NCBI GenBank assembly: GCA_023251335.1
Contig: JAHEZA010000144.1
Span: 1 to 6,633, forward strand
Direction: 5' to 3'
DNA length: 6,633 nucleotides
Source of the DNA: Chitinophagaceae bacterium
Lineage (GTDB): Bacteria > Bacteroidota > Bacteroidia > Chitinophagales > Chitinophagaceae
Made by a program: the position numbers and the translations under genes. This document shows positions 1 to 6,390 of this stretch, piece after piece. Below the pieces are notes generated by a model. That model made no database searches. It saw only the letters and a program-made list of their open reading frames with translations, and had not been told where the DNA came from. Numbering within the stretch: position 1 is the first letter of the stretch; each line of letters begins with the position of its first letter.

Positions 1-10
1 TTCGTTTCGA

Positions 11-77
11 AAAAAAGTCAGGCTGGCTCCGGCCCTGGAATGGGGGTAGTCTCTTTGTCCTGAACCTGGTCTTTTTT
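11..77. repeat. A-tract/T-tract inverted repeat, possible bidirectional terminator
   Basis: AAAAAAG at 11-17 pairs with CTTTTTT at 71-77. The stem can continue as TCAGG (18-22) with CCTGG (65-69) if one base (70) is bulged, giving about 12 pairs around a GC-rich interior of roughly 40 bases. A T-run closes the element on either strand, so it could stop transcription from both sides: a plus-strand gene to the left of the window, and the tRNA on the minus strand. The large interior is unusual for an intrinsic terminator. Nothing else in bases 1-98 is recognisable as a gene. Confidence 0.25.
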
Positions 78-98
78 GACATTCTCGTTTATACAATC

Positions 99-106
99 AA
101 AAAAAG
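99..106 (-). terminator. T-tract just after tRNA-Pro
   Basis: Read on the minus strand, the bases directly after the tRNA discriminator are C followed by seven T. The acceptor and T-arm stems lie just upstream. This is a plausible simple end for the tRNA transcript, but there is no separate terminator hairpin. Confidence 0.35.
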
Positions 107-180
107 TCGGGATGACTGGATTCGAACCAGCGGCCTCTTCGTCCCGAACGAAGCGCGCTACCGGGCTGCGCTACATCCCG
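107..180 (-). tRNA. tRNA-Pro (anticodon CGG)
   Basis: Proline tRNA reading CCG codons. On the minus strand the 74 bases fold as a full cloverleaf. The 7-bp acceptor stem is CGGGATG with CATCCCG, followed by discriminator A. The D-arm is closed by GCGC/GCGC around AGCCCGGTA. The anticodon stem CTTCG/CGAAG encloses loop TTCGGGA, with anticodon CGG at plus-strand 144-146. The T-loop is TTCGAAT on a CTGG/CCAG stem. The 3' CCA is not encoded, since the next bases are a T-tract, so it would be added by the CCA-adding enzyme. The anticodon arm matches the E. coli proK-type tRNA as I remember it. No integrase or attachment-site duplication with the full tRNA 3' end is visible nearby. Confidence 0.97.
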
Positions 181-215
181 AAATAACAGATCAATTTTTT
201 TGATTATGGATTTTA

Positions 216-223
216 CAAATTTA
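216..223 (-). promoter_or_regulatory. candidate -7 box for tRNA-Pro
   Basis: The minus strand reads TAAATTTG, which fits the Bacteroidota -7 consensus TAnnTTTG. Transcription would start about 32 bases before the mature tRNA 5' end. I see no convincing TTTG -33 element at the usual 19-21 base spacing. In AT-rich DNA an isolated match can occur by chance. Confidence 0.3.
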
Positions 224-244
224 AGCGGTTAAAAATAATTGCTA

Positions 245-268
245 AAAAATAGCCGGTAAAAATAGCCG
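245..268. repeat. two 11-bp direct repeats upstream of panD
   Basis: AAAAATAGCCG occurs at 245-255 and again at 258-268, a period of 13 bases. The pair lies 50-70 bases upstream of the panD start, between the divergent tRNA and panD promoters. The spacing is a little over one helical turn, so it could be a regulator-binding site, but it could also be a chance duplication. The rest of the 181-316 gap shows only the two promoter candidates. Confidence 0.35.
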
Positions 269-304
269 CCTCAAACTTTTAGATACCTTAAACAGCTTAA
301 TTCC

Positions 305-312
305 TAATTTTG
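305..312 (+). promoter_or_regulatory. candidate -7 box for panD
   Basis: TAATTTTG fits the Bacteroidota consensus TAnnTTTG and ends five bases before the panD ATG at 317. Placed in the usual way, the transcription start would fall at about 316, giving a leaderless or almost leaderless message. The -33 region has only a T-rich stretch (277-280), not a clear TTTG at correct spacing. Confidence 0.4.
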
Positions 313-316
313 CAGG

Positions 317-664
317 ATGATAATAGAGATACTTAAATCTAAAGTGCATCGCGCAGTAATTACCGAGGCCAACCTGAATTACGTAGGCAGTCTTACACTT
401 GATGAAGACCTGATGGATGCGGCAAATTTAATAGAAAACGAAAAGATAACGGTGGTGAACGCCAATAATGGTGAACGCCTTGACACCTATCTCATAAAGG
501 GAGAAAGGGGTAGTGGTGTTGTTTGCTTGAATGGGCCTGCCGCCCGCAAAGGTACTGTTGGGGATGTGGTAATCATTATTTCTTACGCGCAAATGGATTT
601 TGAAAAAGCAAAATCATTTAAGCCATCTGTTGTTTTTCCCAAAGAAGGAAATAAGTTATCATGA
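317..664 (+). CDS. panD: aspartate 1-decarboxylase PanD
   Basis: Converts L-aspartate to beta-alanine in the cytoplasm, feeding pantothenate and coenzyme A synthesis. At 115 residues it has close to the family's usual length of 115-130. The self-processing site Gly24-Ser25 (in NYVGSL, residues 21-26) is intact; in this family cleavage there turns Ser25 into the catalytic pyruvoyl group. Other active-site residues fall at the same numbers as in the E. coli enzyme: Lys9, Arg54, Thr57, Tyr58 and Asn72. The exact numbering fixes the ATG at 317 as the start, and the next internal Met (33) would remove the cleavage site. There is no Shine-Dalgarno sequence. panC and panB are not in the window. The metallophosphatase gene follows 33 bases downstream on the same strand. 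Confidence 0.97.
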   Translation: MIIEILKSKVHRAVITEANLNYVGSLTLDEDLMDAANLIENEKITVVNANNGERLDTYLIKGERGSGVVCLNGPAARKGTVGDVVIIISYAQMDFEKAKSFKPSVVFPKEGNKLS

Positions 665-679
665 TTAGGAAAATCATGA
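659..679. repeat. 8-bp inverted repeat over the panD stop codon
   Basis: TCATGATT at 659-666 and AATCATGA at 672-679 are perfect complements around the five-base loop AGGAA. The left arm contains the panD stop codon (662-664). No T-run follows, and the stem is AT-rich, so this is not a classical terminator. It could shape message stability or translation between panD and the next gene. Confidence 0.35.
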
Positions 680-697
680 AATAATCAACATAATTTC

Positions 698-1360
698 ATG
701 GAAAGAATTTTTGCAATAGGAGATATACATGGCTGTAGCAAGACCTTTGAAGTGATACTTTTTGATAAGTTGCAAATTCAAAAATCGGATCAGATTTATT
801 GCGTTGGCGACTATATTGACAGAGGCCACGACAGTAAAGGTGTGATTGATATGATTTTAAAATTACGTGACGACGGTTATTCCATTTATACACTTAGGGG
901 CAATCATGAACAGATGATGATTGATGCTTTTACTTTTGAAGAGGCAATGGAAGTCTGGATAAAAAATGGTGGTGGCCAAACTTTGGAAAGCTTTGGAATT
1001 GCTTCTTTGAACGATTTGCCGGATCGTTATTTATCTTTTTTAATGGAGACTGAATTTTTCTTCGAAAAAGATAATTACATTTTTGCACATGCGGGTTTGA
1101 ATTTCCGCAATGAGAATATTTTTGAAGACAAAGAAGCCATGCTTTGGATAAGGGATTTCGATCGGTACCAACCGGCGTTGGGAGATCGGTTATTGATACA
1201 TGGCCATACACCTGAGCGATTAAATTACATTCTCAATCAGAAAGAGAATTGTATCAATATCGATGGAGGCTGCGTTTACATTCATAAGAAACATTTTGGA
1301 AACCTGGTAGCAATGGATTTGGACGAAAGGAAATTTATTTCGGTGGCTAACTGTGAATAA
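698..1360 (+). CDS. metallophosphoesterase, PPP-type serine/threonine phosphatase family
   Basis: Probable cytoplasmic phosphatase of the calcineurin-like (PPP) superfamily, related to bacterial PrpA/PrpB phosphatases and ApaH; the substrate cannot be told from sequence. At 220 residues it is the size of a single catalytic domain. The metal-site motifs are complete and in order: GDIHG (8-12, ligands Asp9 and His11), GDYIDRG (37-43, bridging Asp38), LRGNHE (66-71, Asn69 ligand and His70 catalytic), HAGL (131-134) and HGHTPE (168-173). IDGGC at 188-192 also matches the family. No signal peptide or membrane segment is present. The start ATG places the first beta-strand (RIFAIGDIHG) right at the N-terminus, as in relatives. 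The 33-base gap after panD holds no clear promoter, so co-transcription is likely. No obvious terminator follows. Confidence 0.9.
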   Translation: MERIFAIGDIHGCSKTFEVILFDKLQIQKSDQIYCVGDYIDRGHDSKGVIDMILKLRDDGYSIYTLRGNHEQMMIDAFTFEEAMEVWIKNGGGQTLESFGIASLNDLPDRYLSFLMETEFFFEKDNYIFAHAGLNFRNENIFEDKEAMLWIRDFDRYQPALGDRLLIHGHTPERLNYILNQKENCINIDGGCVYIHKKHFGNLVAMDLDERKFISVANCE

Positions 1361-1565
1361 ATGGCTGAAATGTGTAAACAAAAAAGATAATTTTGAACGG
1401 TTTGATATCCTTGTTTTAGGTAGCCAAACAAATATGTATTAAGTTTGACCATCCTGGATTTATCAAAGCAATTTTTTTACTACGATCATAAAAACGAATA
1501 GTTTTATAGGCTTCACTGAATTTAATTTTGGTATTCCGGCAAATAGTGCTCGTGGCAATATTGAT
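1361..1565. other. intergenic region before the DUF5916 gene
   Basis: This 205-base gap contains no credible reading frame. It holds two identical -7-like boxes, TAATTTTG at 1388-1395 and 1523-1530. It also has a weak inverted repeat, TTGTTT at 1411-1416 with AAACAA at 1426-1431. The 1388 box is not followed by a gene within a short distance, so it may be chance or give a longer leader for the DUF5916 message. Confidence 0.4.
1523..1530 (+). promoter_or_regulatory. candidate -7 box for the DUF5916 gene
   Basis: TAATTTTG fits the Bacteroidota TAnnTTTG consensus and is identical to the box before panD. Transcription would start near 1534, leaving a leader of about 32 bases to the proposed TTG start at 1566. 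The upstream region has GTTTTA at 1501-1506 instead of a full TTTG -33 element. Confidence 0.4.
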
Positions 1566-3785
1566 TTGATTAAACAGACGATAAATTTCTTCTTCAAATA
1601 TTCTGACAAGTTGACCAAAATTATACTCTTCGTTTACACTTGCATGTTAAGCTCGATTTCTTTTGCACAAAAAAAGAATGCTTCCTTTCAATTACATATT
1701 TATCCCACAACCGAAACAATTAAAATAGATGGAATCGCAGATGAGACGGTGTGGCAACACGCTGAAGTTGCAAAGAATTTTTTCATGGTCTTGCCCATGG
1801 ACACCAGCCTTGCAAAAGTGAGAACAGAAGTTGGAATGACCTTCGATAAAAACAATCTTTATCTTTTGGCTAAATGCTATGATGCCCCAAGAAAAACTGA
1901 AATGGTAGAATCTCTAAGAAGGGATTTTAGTTTTGTAAAGAATGATAATTTTATTGTTTTCATAGACCCGTTTGATAACCAGACGGACGGATTTGCGTTT
2001 GGAACTAACGCGGAAAATGCCCAATGGGATGGACTTATGTATGAAGGTGGTTCCGTAGATTTAAACTGGGACAACAAATGGTATTCTGCGGTGAAGCATT
2101 ACGCTGACAGTTGGGTGTTGGAAATGGCGATCCCTTTAAAAACGCTTCGTTACAAAAAAGGAGTAACCGAGTGGGGAATTAATTTTAGCAGAAACGATTT
2201 AAGAACAACAGAAAAATCAAGCTGGACACCTATTCCGAGGCAATTTCCTACGGCTTCACTGGCTTACACAGGCACGCTCGTTTGGGAAAATTCACCAACG
2301 GTTCAAAAAGGAAATGTGTCGCTAATTCCTCATTTGTTAACGGGTGTTTCGAAGGAAAATATTCCATCCTCGCCATCAGACTTTAAACATGAAGCCGGGT
2401 TGGATGCAAAAGTGGCGGTTACCTCATCTTTAAATCTTGACCTTACGGTAAATCCCGATTTCTCGCAGGTAGAAGTGGATAAGCAGGTGACTAACCTCGA
2501 CCGGTATGAATTATTTTTTCCGGAAAGAAGGGAATTTTTCCTGGAGAATGGCGATCAGATAAACAACTTTGGTTATCCGGGGATACGCCCTTTTTTTTCG
2601 CGGCGTATCGGGCTGGGCATACCGATCAATTACGGCGGAAGATTCAGCGGAAACCTTAACAAAAAATGGCGCGTTACTTTAATGGATATGGAAACAGCAA
2701 AACAACACGACATCGGACTGCCGGCTCAAAATTTTGCAGTGGCTGCTATTCAAAGACGAGTGTTTTCCAGATCGAATGTTAATCTGCTGTTTGTGAACAA
2801 ACAATCCATGAATTACACGCCCGGAAAGGATTCGCTGCATCCGCAATATTCATTATATAACCGGAATATAGGCGCTGAATATAATCTTGCCTCCTCAAAT
2901 AATATATGGACAGGAAAATTATTGTTTTTAAAATCCTTTTCTCCGGATAAAAACGACAACAGTATTGCGAACGCCGGCAACCTGAAATATTCCGGTAAGC
3001 GATGGTTGATCAATGCAGCTTATGAATCGGTGGGGAGTGATTATAATGCAGAAGTAGGATATGTGCCCAGGATCAATTATATCAAGATGAATCCGCAAAT
3101 ATCTTACACATTTTTTCCGAAAGGCGGAAATATATTAACGCATGGCCCCCAGTTAAATTCAATTTATTTTTTTAATAAGAAGTGGAAGCAAACAGATCAC
3201 GAGAATGTGTTCACCTACCTGGTTACTTTCAGAAATAAGGCCACCTTATCGGCCGTAGGAATGGATGATTATGTGCAGATACTTTTTCCTTTTGATCCGA
3301 CGAACAGTGGTAAAGATTCTTTATTATACAATTCAAAATATTCATGGCTGACCACCGGCGCCGATTTTGTTTCAAAACCTCAAAGTCTTTTTACTTATAG
3401 TTTTTCCATTCGGTATGGAGGTTATTATGCTAATGGAAAAAAATATTCTGTAAGTACTGAAATCGGTTACCGTTTTCAACCGATACTTAATTTAAGTTTA
3501 AGTGCATCCTACAATAAGTTGCAACTTCCTGAACCGTGGGGAAACACAGGGTTTTGGCTTGTTGGCCCTAAGGTGGATCTCACATTAACTACAAAATTAT
3601 TTTTCACAACTTATGTTCAATACAATCAACAATTAAATAACACGAACGTGAATGCACGCTTCCAATGGCGCTACAAGCCTGCTTCTGATCTGTTTATTGT
3701 TTATACTGATAATTATTTGGTAACGCCATTTGCTGTAAGAAACAGGGCAATATTGTTGAAGTTCACTTATTGGTGGAATCCATAA
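1566..3785 (+). CDS. secreted CBM9-like/DUF5916 outer-membrane protein
   Basis: Envelope protein of a family common in Bacteroidota; its biochemical function is not established. Residues 1-34 form a signal peptide: a Lys-containing start, a hydrophobic stretch (19-33), then probable cleavage after SISFA. Residues about 45-240 resemble a family 9 carbohydrate-binding (CBM9-like) beta-sandwich, beginning with the characteristic KIDGIADETVW. The rest matches DUF5916, with the hallmark FFPERREFFLEN at 317-328. The last third is rich in alternating aromatic strands and ends in KFTYWWNP, as expected for an outer-membrane beta-barrel. The frame is open upstream to 1449 but has no ATG. The first in-frame ATG (codon 27, base 1644) would destroy the signal peptide, so TTG at 1566 is the best start; ATT at 1560 or 1533 is less likely. 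At 739 residues the length is normal. Sugar binding is inferred only from the fold. Confidence 0.85.
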   Translation: MIKQTINFFFKYSDKLTKIILFVYTCMLSSISFAQKKNASFQLHIYPTTETIKIDGIADETVWQHAEVAKNFFMVLPMDTSLAKVRTEVGMTFDKNNLYLLAKCYDAPRKTEMVESLRRDFSFVKNDNFIVFIDPFDNQTDGFAFGTNAENAQWDGLMYEGGSVDLNWDNKWYSAVKHYADSWVLEMAIPLKTLRYKKGVTEWGINFSRNDLRTTEKSSWTPIPRQFPTASLAYTGTLVWENSPTVQKGNVSLIPHLLTGVSKENIPSSPSDFKHEAGLDAKVAVTSSLNLDLTVNPDFSQVEVDKQVTNLDRYELFFPERREFFLENGDQINNFGYPGIRPFFSRRIGLGIPINYGGRFSGNLNKKWRVTLMDMETAKQHDIGLPAQNFAVAAIQRRVFSRSNVNLLFVNKQSMNYTPGKDSLHPQYSLYNRNIGAEYNLASSNNIWTGKLLFLKSFSPDKNDNSIANAGNLKYSGKRWLINAAYESVGSDYNAEVGYVPRINYIKMNPQISYTFFPKGGNILTHGPQLNSIYFFNKKWKQTDHENVFTYLVTFRNKATLSAVGMDDYVQILFPFDPTNSGKDSLLYNSKYSWLTTGADFVSKPQSLFTYSFSIRYGGYYANGKKYSVSTEIGYRFQPILNLSLSASYNKLQLPEPWGNTGFWLVGPKVDLTLTTKLFFTTYVQYNQQLNNTNVNARFQWRYKPASDLFIVYTDNYLVTPFAVRNRAILLKFTYWWNP

Positions 3786-4009
3786 GGAAATAAGAAATCT
3801 GATTATTTGTGGATTTACTATGCCGTTGAATTTTTTTGACAAAGCAATCGGCCTATTAAGAAGCTGTTCATAAACTGGAAAAAAAATATCTGCACCGGTT
3901 GGACGAATTGCCAGCCATGAAGTCTTATAAAATTTGAAGTTTATTTTAATGCGCTTCGGCAAAGACAGACAGCAGATGGCCGGCGGTATAAAAACAACTT
4001 TGGCAATTC
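3786..4009. other. convergent intergenic region
   Basis: This gap separates the 3' ends of the DUF5916 gene (plus) and the LysM gene (minus). It contains an inverted repeat, GGTTGG (3897-3902) with CCAGCC (3911-3916). On the minus strand this is followed about ten bases later by eight T (3886-3879). The separation is too wide for a textbook terminator, though it could end the LysM transcript. On the plus strand there is a seven-T run at 3831-3837 without a good stem before it. I see no gene here. Confidence 0.4.
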
Positions 4010-4981
4010 TCATTTTCCAAAACTTACCACACAAGAAAAATTACTTTCTCCACTGCCTAATTCTGCTGCAGCCGCGTTGCTAATGATTATCAATAACCCG
4101 TCATTTTGTTTTATGTCAGGTATAGCATCTAACACCTTCGCATAAACGCTTTTTCCGGTAGTATTATTGGTAATTTTCAATACAGTTCCCGCGACCGCAT
4201 CATTATTAAAGCAATAGTATTTCCCGTCCTGCCAGCCACTCGTAGATTTAAAAACGCCAGCAAGTCCTGTTTTATCAACAAAAGATTTATTGGTTGTTTG
4301 CTGATTGTATAAGTTCTTAAAATAACCGCCGTAAAACCCCGGATCAGTCTTATCGCTTACGTTAGCCGGCGACGTTGCAGCGGCAACAGGCTTATCCGTA
4401 GAAACACCTTTGGTTCCTTCAGGCGCCACAGCGTTGACCACGGGGATAGCAGCAGCAATTTCCTCTGTATTGGTGTTCGCGGGTTTTGGTTCCTTGGCCG
4501 TTTCTCCGGTGTTTGCTAAAGCAGCGTCCGAATTACCCACTTTTAAAAAACCAACAATGATAGGAGTTCCAACACTTAAATCATTGGATTGAAGATGGTT
4601 CCATTCTTTCAGGGAAGCGACGGAAACTTTGTTATAATTCTCGCCGAGGCGATATAATGTTTCGCCGGATGCAATCGTATGATAAACCGGGACCACATTA
4701 GCCTGCGCATCCTTTTGTGTAAAATTTGTTGTAGTTAAGGGAACTCTTAATACCTGGCCAACATGTAAAGGAGTTTTCAGTTGAAGATGATTGAAAGTGG
4801 CAAGTTCATTGGTGCTAACATTATACATACGCGCCAAACTGTAAAAAGTTTCTTTGGGTGCGATCGTATGATTTAGGTAAATGTCGTTTTGCGTCCCATT
4901 GATTTCAAGTTTATGCTGTTGTGCCCACAAAAAATTACTTGTGAGAATAGTAATTAAAACCAACATCAATCGTCTGATCAT
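4010..4981 (-). CDS. secreted protein with two LysM domains and an RlpA-like C-terminus
   Basis: Probable periplasmic peptidoglycan-binding protein of 323 residues. Residues 1-20 are a signal peptide (RR, then LMLVLITILTSNFLWA), with cleavage likely before Gln21. LysM 1 spans about 38-81 (HTIAPKETFYSLARMYNVS) and LysM 2 about 100-143 (HTIASGETLYRLGENYNKVS). Residues 149-212 are a low-complexity linker rich in Ala, Thr, Pro and Glu. The end (214-323) resembles the double-psi beta-barrel of RlpA: GFYGGYF at its start, then VLKITNNTTGKSVYAKVLD (267-285) and SNAAAAELG (301-309). In RlpA the corresponding block is V.VTN...GRSV.VRV.DRGPF. Here it reads VLDAIPD, and the domain has no histidine at all, so lytic transglycosylase activity is doubtful. 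The start is the ATG that begins the signal peptide. tgt lies upstream on the same strand, 221 bases away. The RlpA-like assignment is by eye and less certain than the LysM one. Confidence 0.85.
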   Translation of the reverse strand: MIRRLMLVLITILTSNFLWAQQHKLEINGTQNDIYLNHTIAPKETFYSLARMYNVSTNELATFNHLQLKTPLHVGQVLRVPLTTTNFTQKDAQANVVPVYHTIASGETLYRLGENYNKVSVASLKEWNHLQSNDLSVGTPIIVGFLKVGNSDAALANTGETAKEPKPANTNTEEIAAAIPVVNAVAPEGTKGVSTDKPVAAATSPANVSDKTDPGFYGGYFKNLYNQQTTNKSFVDKTGLAGVFKSTSGWQDGKYYCFNNDAVAGTVLKITNNTTGKSVYAKVLDAIPDIKQNDGLLIIISNAAAAELGSGESNFSCVVSFGK

Positions 4982-5143
4982 AAAAAAAATTTACAGTGCT
5001 TAAAAAGTATCCACTTTTACATCAATATGACGTATCAATCTGACCGTGGCAAAAATATCTATTTCAAAATTTAGAGAATGTATGGATGAAGTTAAAATTT
5101 GTTAACATACAAAAGCGAAGTGACTAATGTAAAAATAATTTTC
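4982..5143. other. intergenic region upstream of the LysM gene
   Basis: AT-rich leader and promoter region between tgt and the LysM gene. Besides the -7-like box at 5050-5057 it contains a small inverted repeat, GTTAA (5091-5095) with TTAAC (5102-5106). No reading frame or RNA gene is recognisable. The rest of the gap, from 5144, is the heptad array. Confidence 0.4.
5050..5057 (-). promoter_or_regulatory. candidate -7 box for the LysM gene
   Basis: The minus strand reads TATTTTTG, fitting TAnnTTTG. A start near 5046 would give a 5' leader of about 65 bases before the ATG at 4981. No -33 element of consensus form is visible at 19-21 bases. This box suggests the gene can be transcribed separately from tgt. 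Confidence 0.3.
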
Positions 5144-5209
5144 TCACGATTCGCCATTGATGATTCCCATTGATTCACCATTCACGATTGACCATTCACA
5201 ACTCACAAC
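5144..5209. repeat. degenerate heptanucleotide tandem array, consensus TCACCAT
   Basis: Sixty-six bases split into seven-base units with little slippage. In order from 5144 they are TCACGAT, TCGCCAT, TGATGAT, TCCCAT (one base short), TGAT (partial), TCACCAT, TCACGAT, TGACCAT, TCACAAC and TCACAAC. Most units match the consensus at 5-7 of 7 positions. The last unit covers the final Leu codon and stop codon of tgt, so the array abuts and slightly enters that gene. Function unknown. The form recalls short tandemly repeated heptanucleotides described in cyanobacteria, but I cannot confirm any relation. Confidence 0.75.
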
Positions 5210-6342
5210 CGCTCCTGCCATCTCACCGTCATTTCATTTTTCCATGATAAAAAATCTCCTTCAATAATGTGTTGCCGCGCATCAGTAACTATATGCAAAT
5301 AAAACGCCAGATTATGAATGCTCGCTATTTGCAAACCCAATATTTCTTTTGACTTTATCAAATGGCGCAGATAAGCCTTGCTGTAATAATTGCTTACTTC
5401 ACATTCAATTCCATCATCAACGGGAGAAAAATCTTTTTCCCATTTTTTATTATCAATATTTATAATGCCTTTACTGGTAAATAACATCGCATTTCTTCCG
5501 TTACGCGTAGGCATCACACAATCAAACATATCCACACCAAGAGAAATACATTCCAATAAATTCCACGGCGTACCCACGCCCATTAAATAACGAGGTTTAT
5601 TTTCAGGAAGATTTTCACAACACAGTTCACATATCTCATACATTTTTTCTGTTGGTTCTCCCACGCTCAGTCCACCGATCGCATTACCGGTAGCTTCTTT
5701 TGAAGAAACATATTCGCATGAAAATTTTCGCAGATCATGATGTACACCACCCTGGACGATTGGAAATAAATTTTGCGAGTATCCGTACTTGTTAGTTGCC
5801 TTATTAAATTGTTCAAAGCACCGGTCAAGCCACCTGTTAGTTAGTTCCAACGACTTTTTTGCATAACTATATTCACTTGCGCCAGGCGGGCATTCATCAA
5901 AAGCCATGATGATATCGCCGCCAATAATTCGTTGTATGTCTATTACTTTCTCCGGAGAAAACAAGTGCCTGCTACCATCAATATGGCTTTGAAATACCGC
6001 ACCTTCTTCTGTGATCTTTCGAGTACCACTCAGTGAAAAAACCTGGTAGCCACCGCTGTCGGTAAGAATTGGTTTATTCCAATTCATAAATTCGTGCAGA
6101 CCTCCCGCAGCTTCCAATATTTCTAAACCCGGCCTTAGATACAAATGATAAGTATTCCCCAGGATAATTTGCGCATGAACATCCTCATACAATTGCTGTT
6201 GGGTAACTGCTTTCACGCTTCCGGCCGTCCCTACAGGCATAAATATGGGAGTCAGTATTTCTCCATGATCAGTAGCGATTTTTCCTGCCCTTGCTTTCGT
6301 AAGAGAATCGGTATGTTGAAGATCAAATTGTAATGCGGCCAT
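5203..6342 (-). CDS. tgt: queuine/preQ1 tRNA-guanine transglycosylase Tgt
   Basis: Exchanges guanine 34 in the anticodon of GUN-decoding tRNAs (Tyr, His, Asn, Asp) for preQ1, the first tRNA-bound step of queuosine synthesis; cytoplasmic. The 379 residues are full length for the bacterial enzyme. The fold's key sites are intact: LTDSGGYQVFSL with general acid/base Asp95, FDECPPG with Asp149 and Cys151, IVQGG with Gln197, GGLSVGE at 223-229, and DMFDCVMPTRNGRN with nucleophile Asp274. The C-terminal zinc site is altered. The usual CxCx2C...H reads I312-x-C314-x2-S317, with His343 kept, so two of three cysteines are missing. I recall other Bacteroidota Tgt proteins also lacking these cysteines. 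The ATG gives the family-typical start (MAALQFDLQHTDS). There is no Shine-Dalgarno sequence. queA and other queuosine genes are not in the window. Confidence 0.97.
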   Translation of the reverse strand: MAALQFDLQHTDSLTKARAGKIATDHGEILTPIFMPVGTAGSVKAVTQQQLYEDVHAQIILGNTYHLYLRPGLEILEAAGGLHEFMNWNKPILTDSGGYQVFSLSGTRKITEEGAVFQSHIDGSRHLFSPEKVIDIQRIIGGDIIMAFDECPPGASEYSYAKKSLELTNRWLDRCFEQFNKATNKYGYSQNLFPIVQGGVHHDLRKFSCEYVSSKEATGNAIGGLSVGEPTEKMYEICELCCENLPENKPRYLMGVGTPWNLLECISLGVDMFDCVMPTRNGRNAMLFTSKGIINIDNKKWEKDFSPVDDGIECEVSNYYSKAYLRHLIKSKEILGLQIASIHNLAFYLHIVTDARQHIIEGDFLSWKNEMTVRWQERL

Positions 6343-6361
6343 CGAATAAATTTATAGCGGG

Positions 6362-6369
6362 CAAAGATA
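6362..6369 (-). promoter_or_regulatory. candidate -7 box for tgt
   Basis: The minus strand reads TATCTTTG, an exact fit to TAnnTTTG. Transcription would start near 6358, giving a leader of about 16 bases to the ATG at 6342. No consensus -33 TTTG lies at the usual distance. Confidence 0.45.
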
Positions 6370-6390
6370 ACATGCAAAAATTTATATGTT

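Noticed and set aside
1..83. Minus-strand frame starting with ATG at 83 and running off the left edge (MSKKTRFRTKRLPPF...)
   Set aside because: It is short, strongly basic, unlike any family I know, and overlaps the inverted repeat. Coding capacity cannot be judged from 27 codons.
3..203. Plus-strand open frame reading through the tRNA antisense strand
   Set aside because: It has no supported start within the window and overlaps a clear tRNA; antisense frames through tRNA genes are a common artefact.
3786..3840. Possible intrinsic terminator for the DUF5916 gene using the seven-T run at 3831-3837
   Set aside because: No stable stem lies directly before the T-run; the only pairings nearby are short and AT-rich.
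3633..4034. 133-codon minus-strand frame across the convergent 3' ends
   Set aside because: It overlaps the ends of two well-supported genes in other frames, shows no domain, and its composition looks like translated non-coding sequence.
4410..4592. 60-codon plus-strand frame inside the LysM gene
   Set aside because: It is antisense to the low-complexity Ala/Thr/Pro linker of the LysM protein, which produces open frames by composition alone.
5144..5209. CRISPR array interpretation of the short repeats
   Set aside because: The units are seven bases, contiguous and without spacers, so this is a tandem repeat and not a CRISPR.
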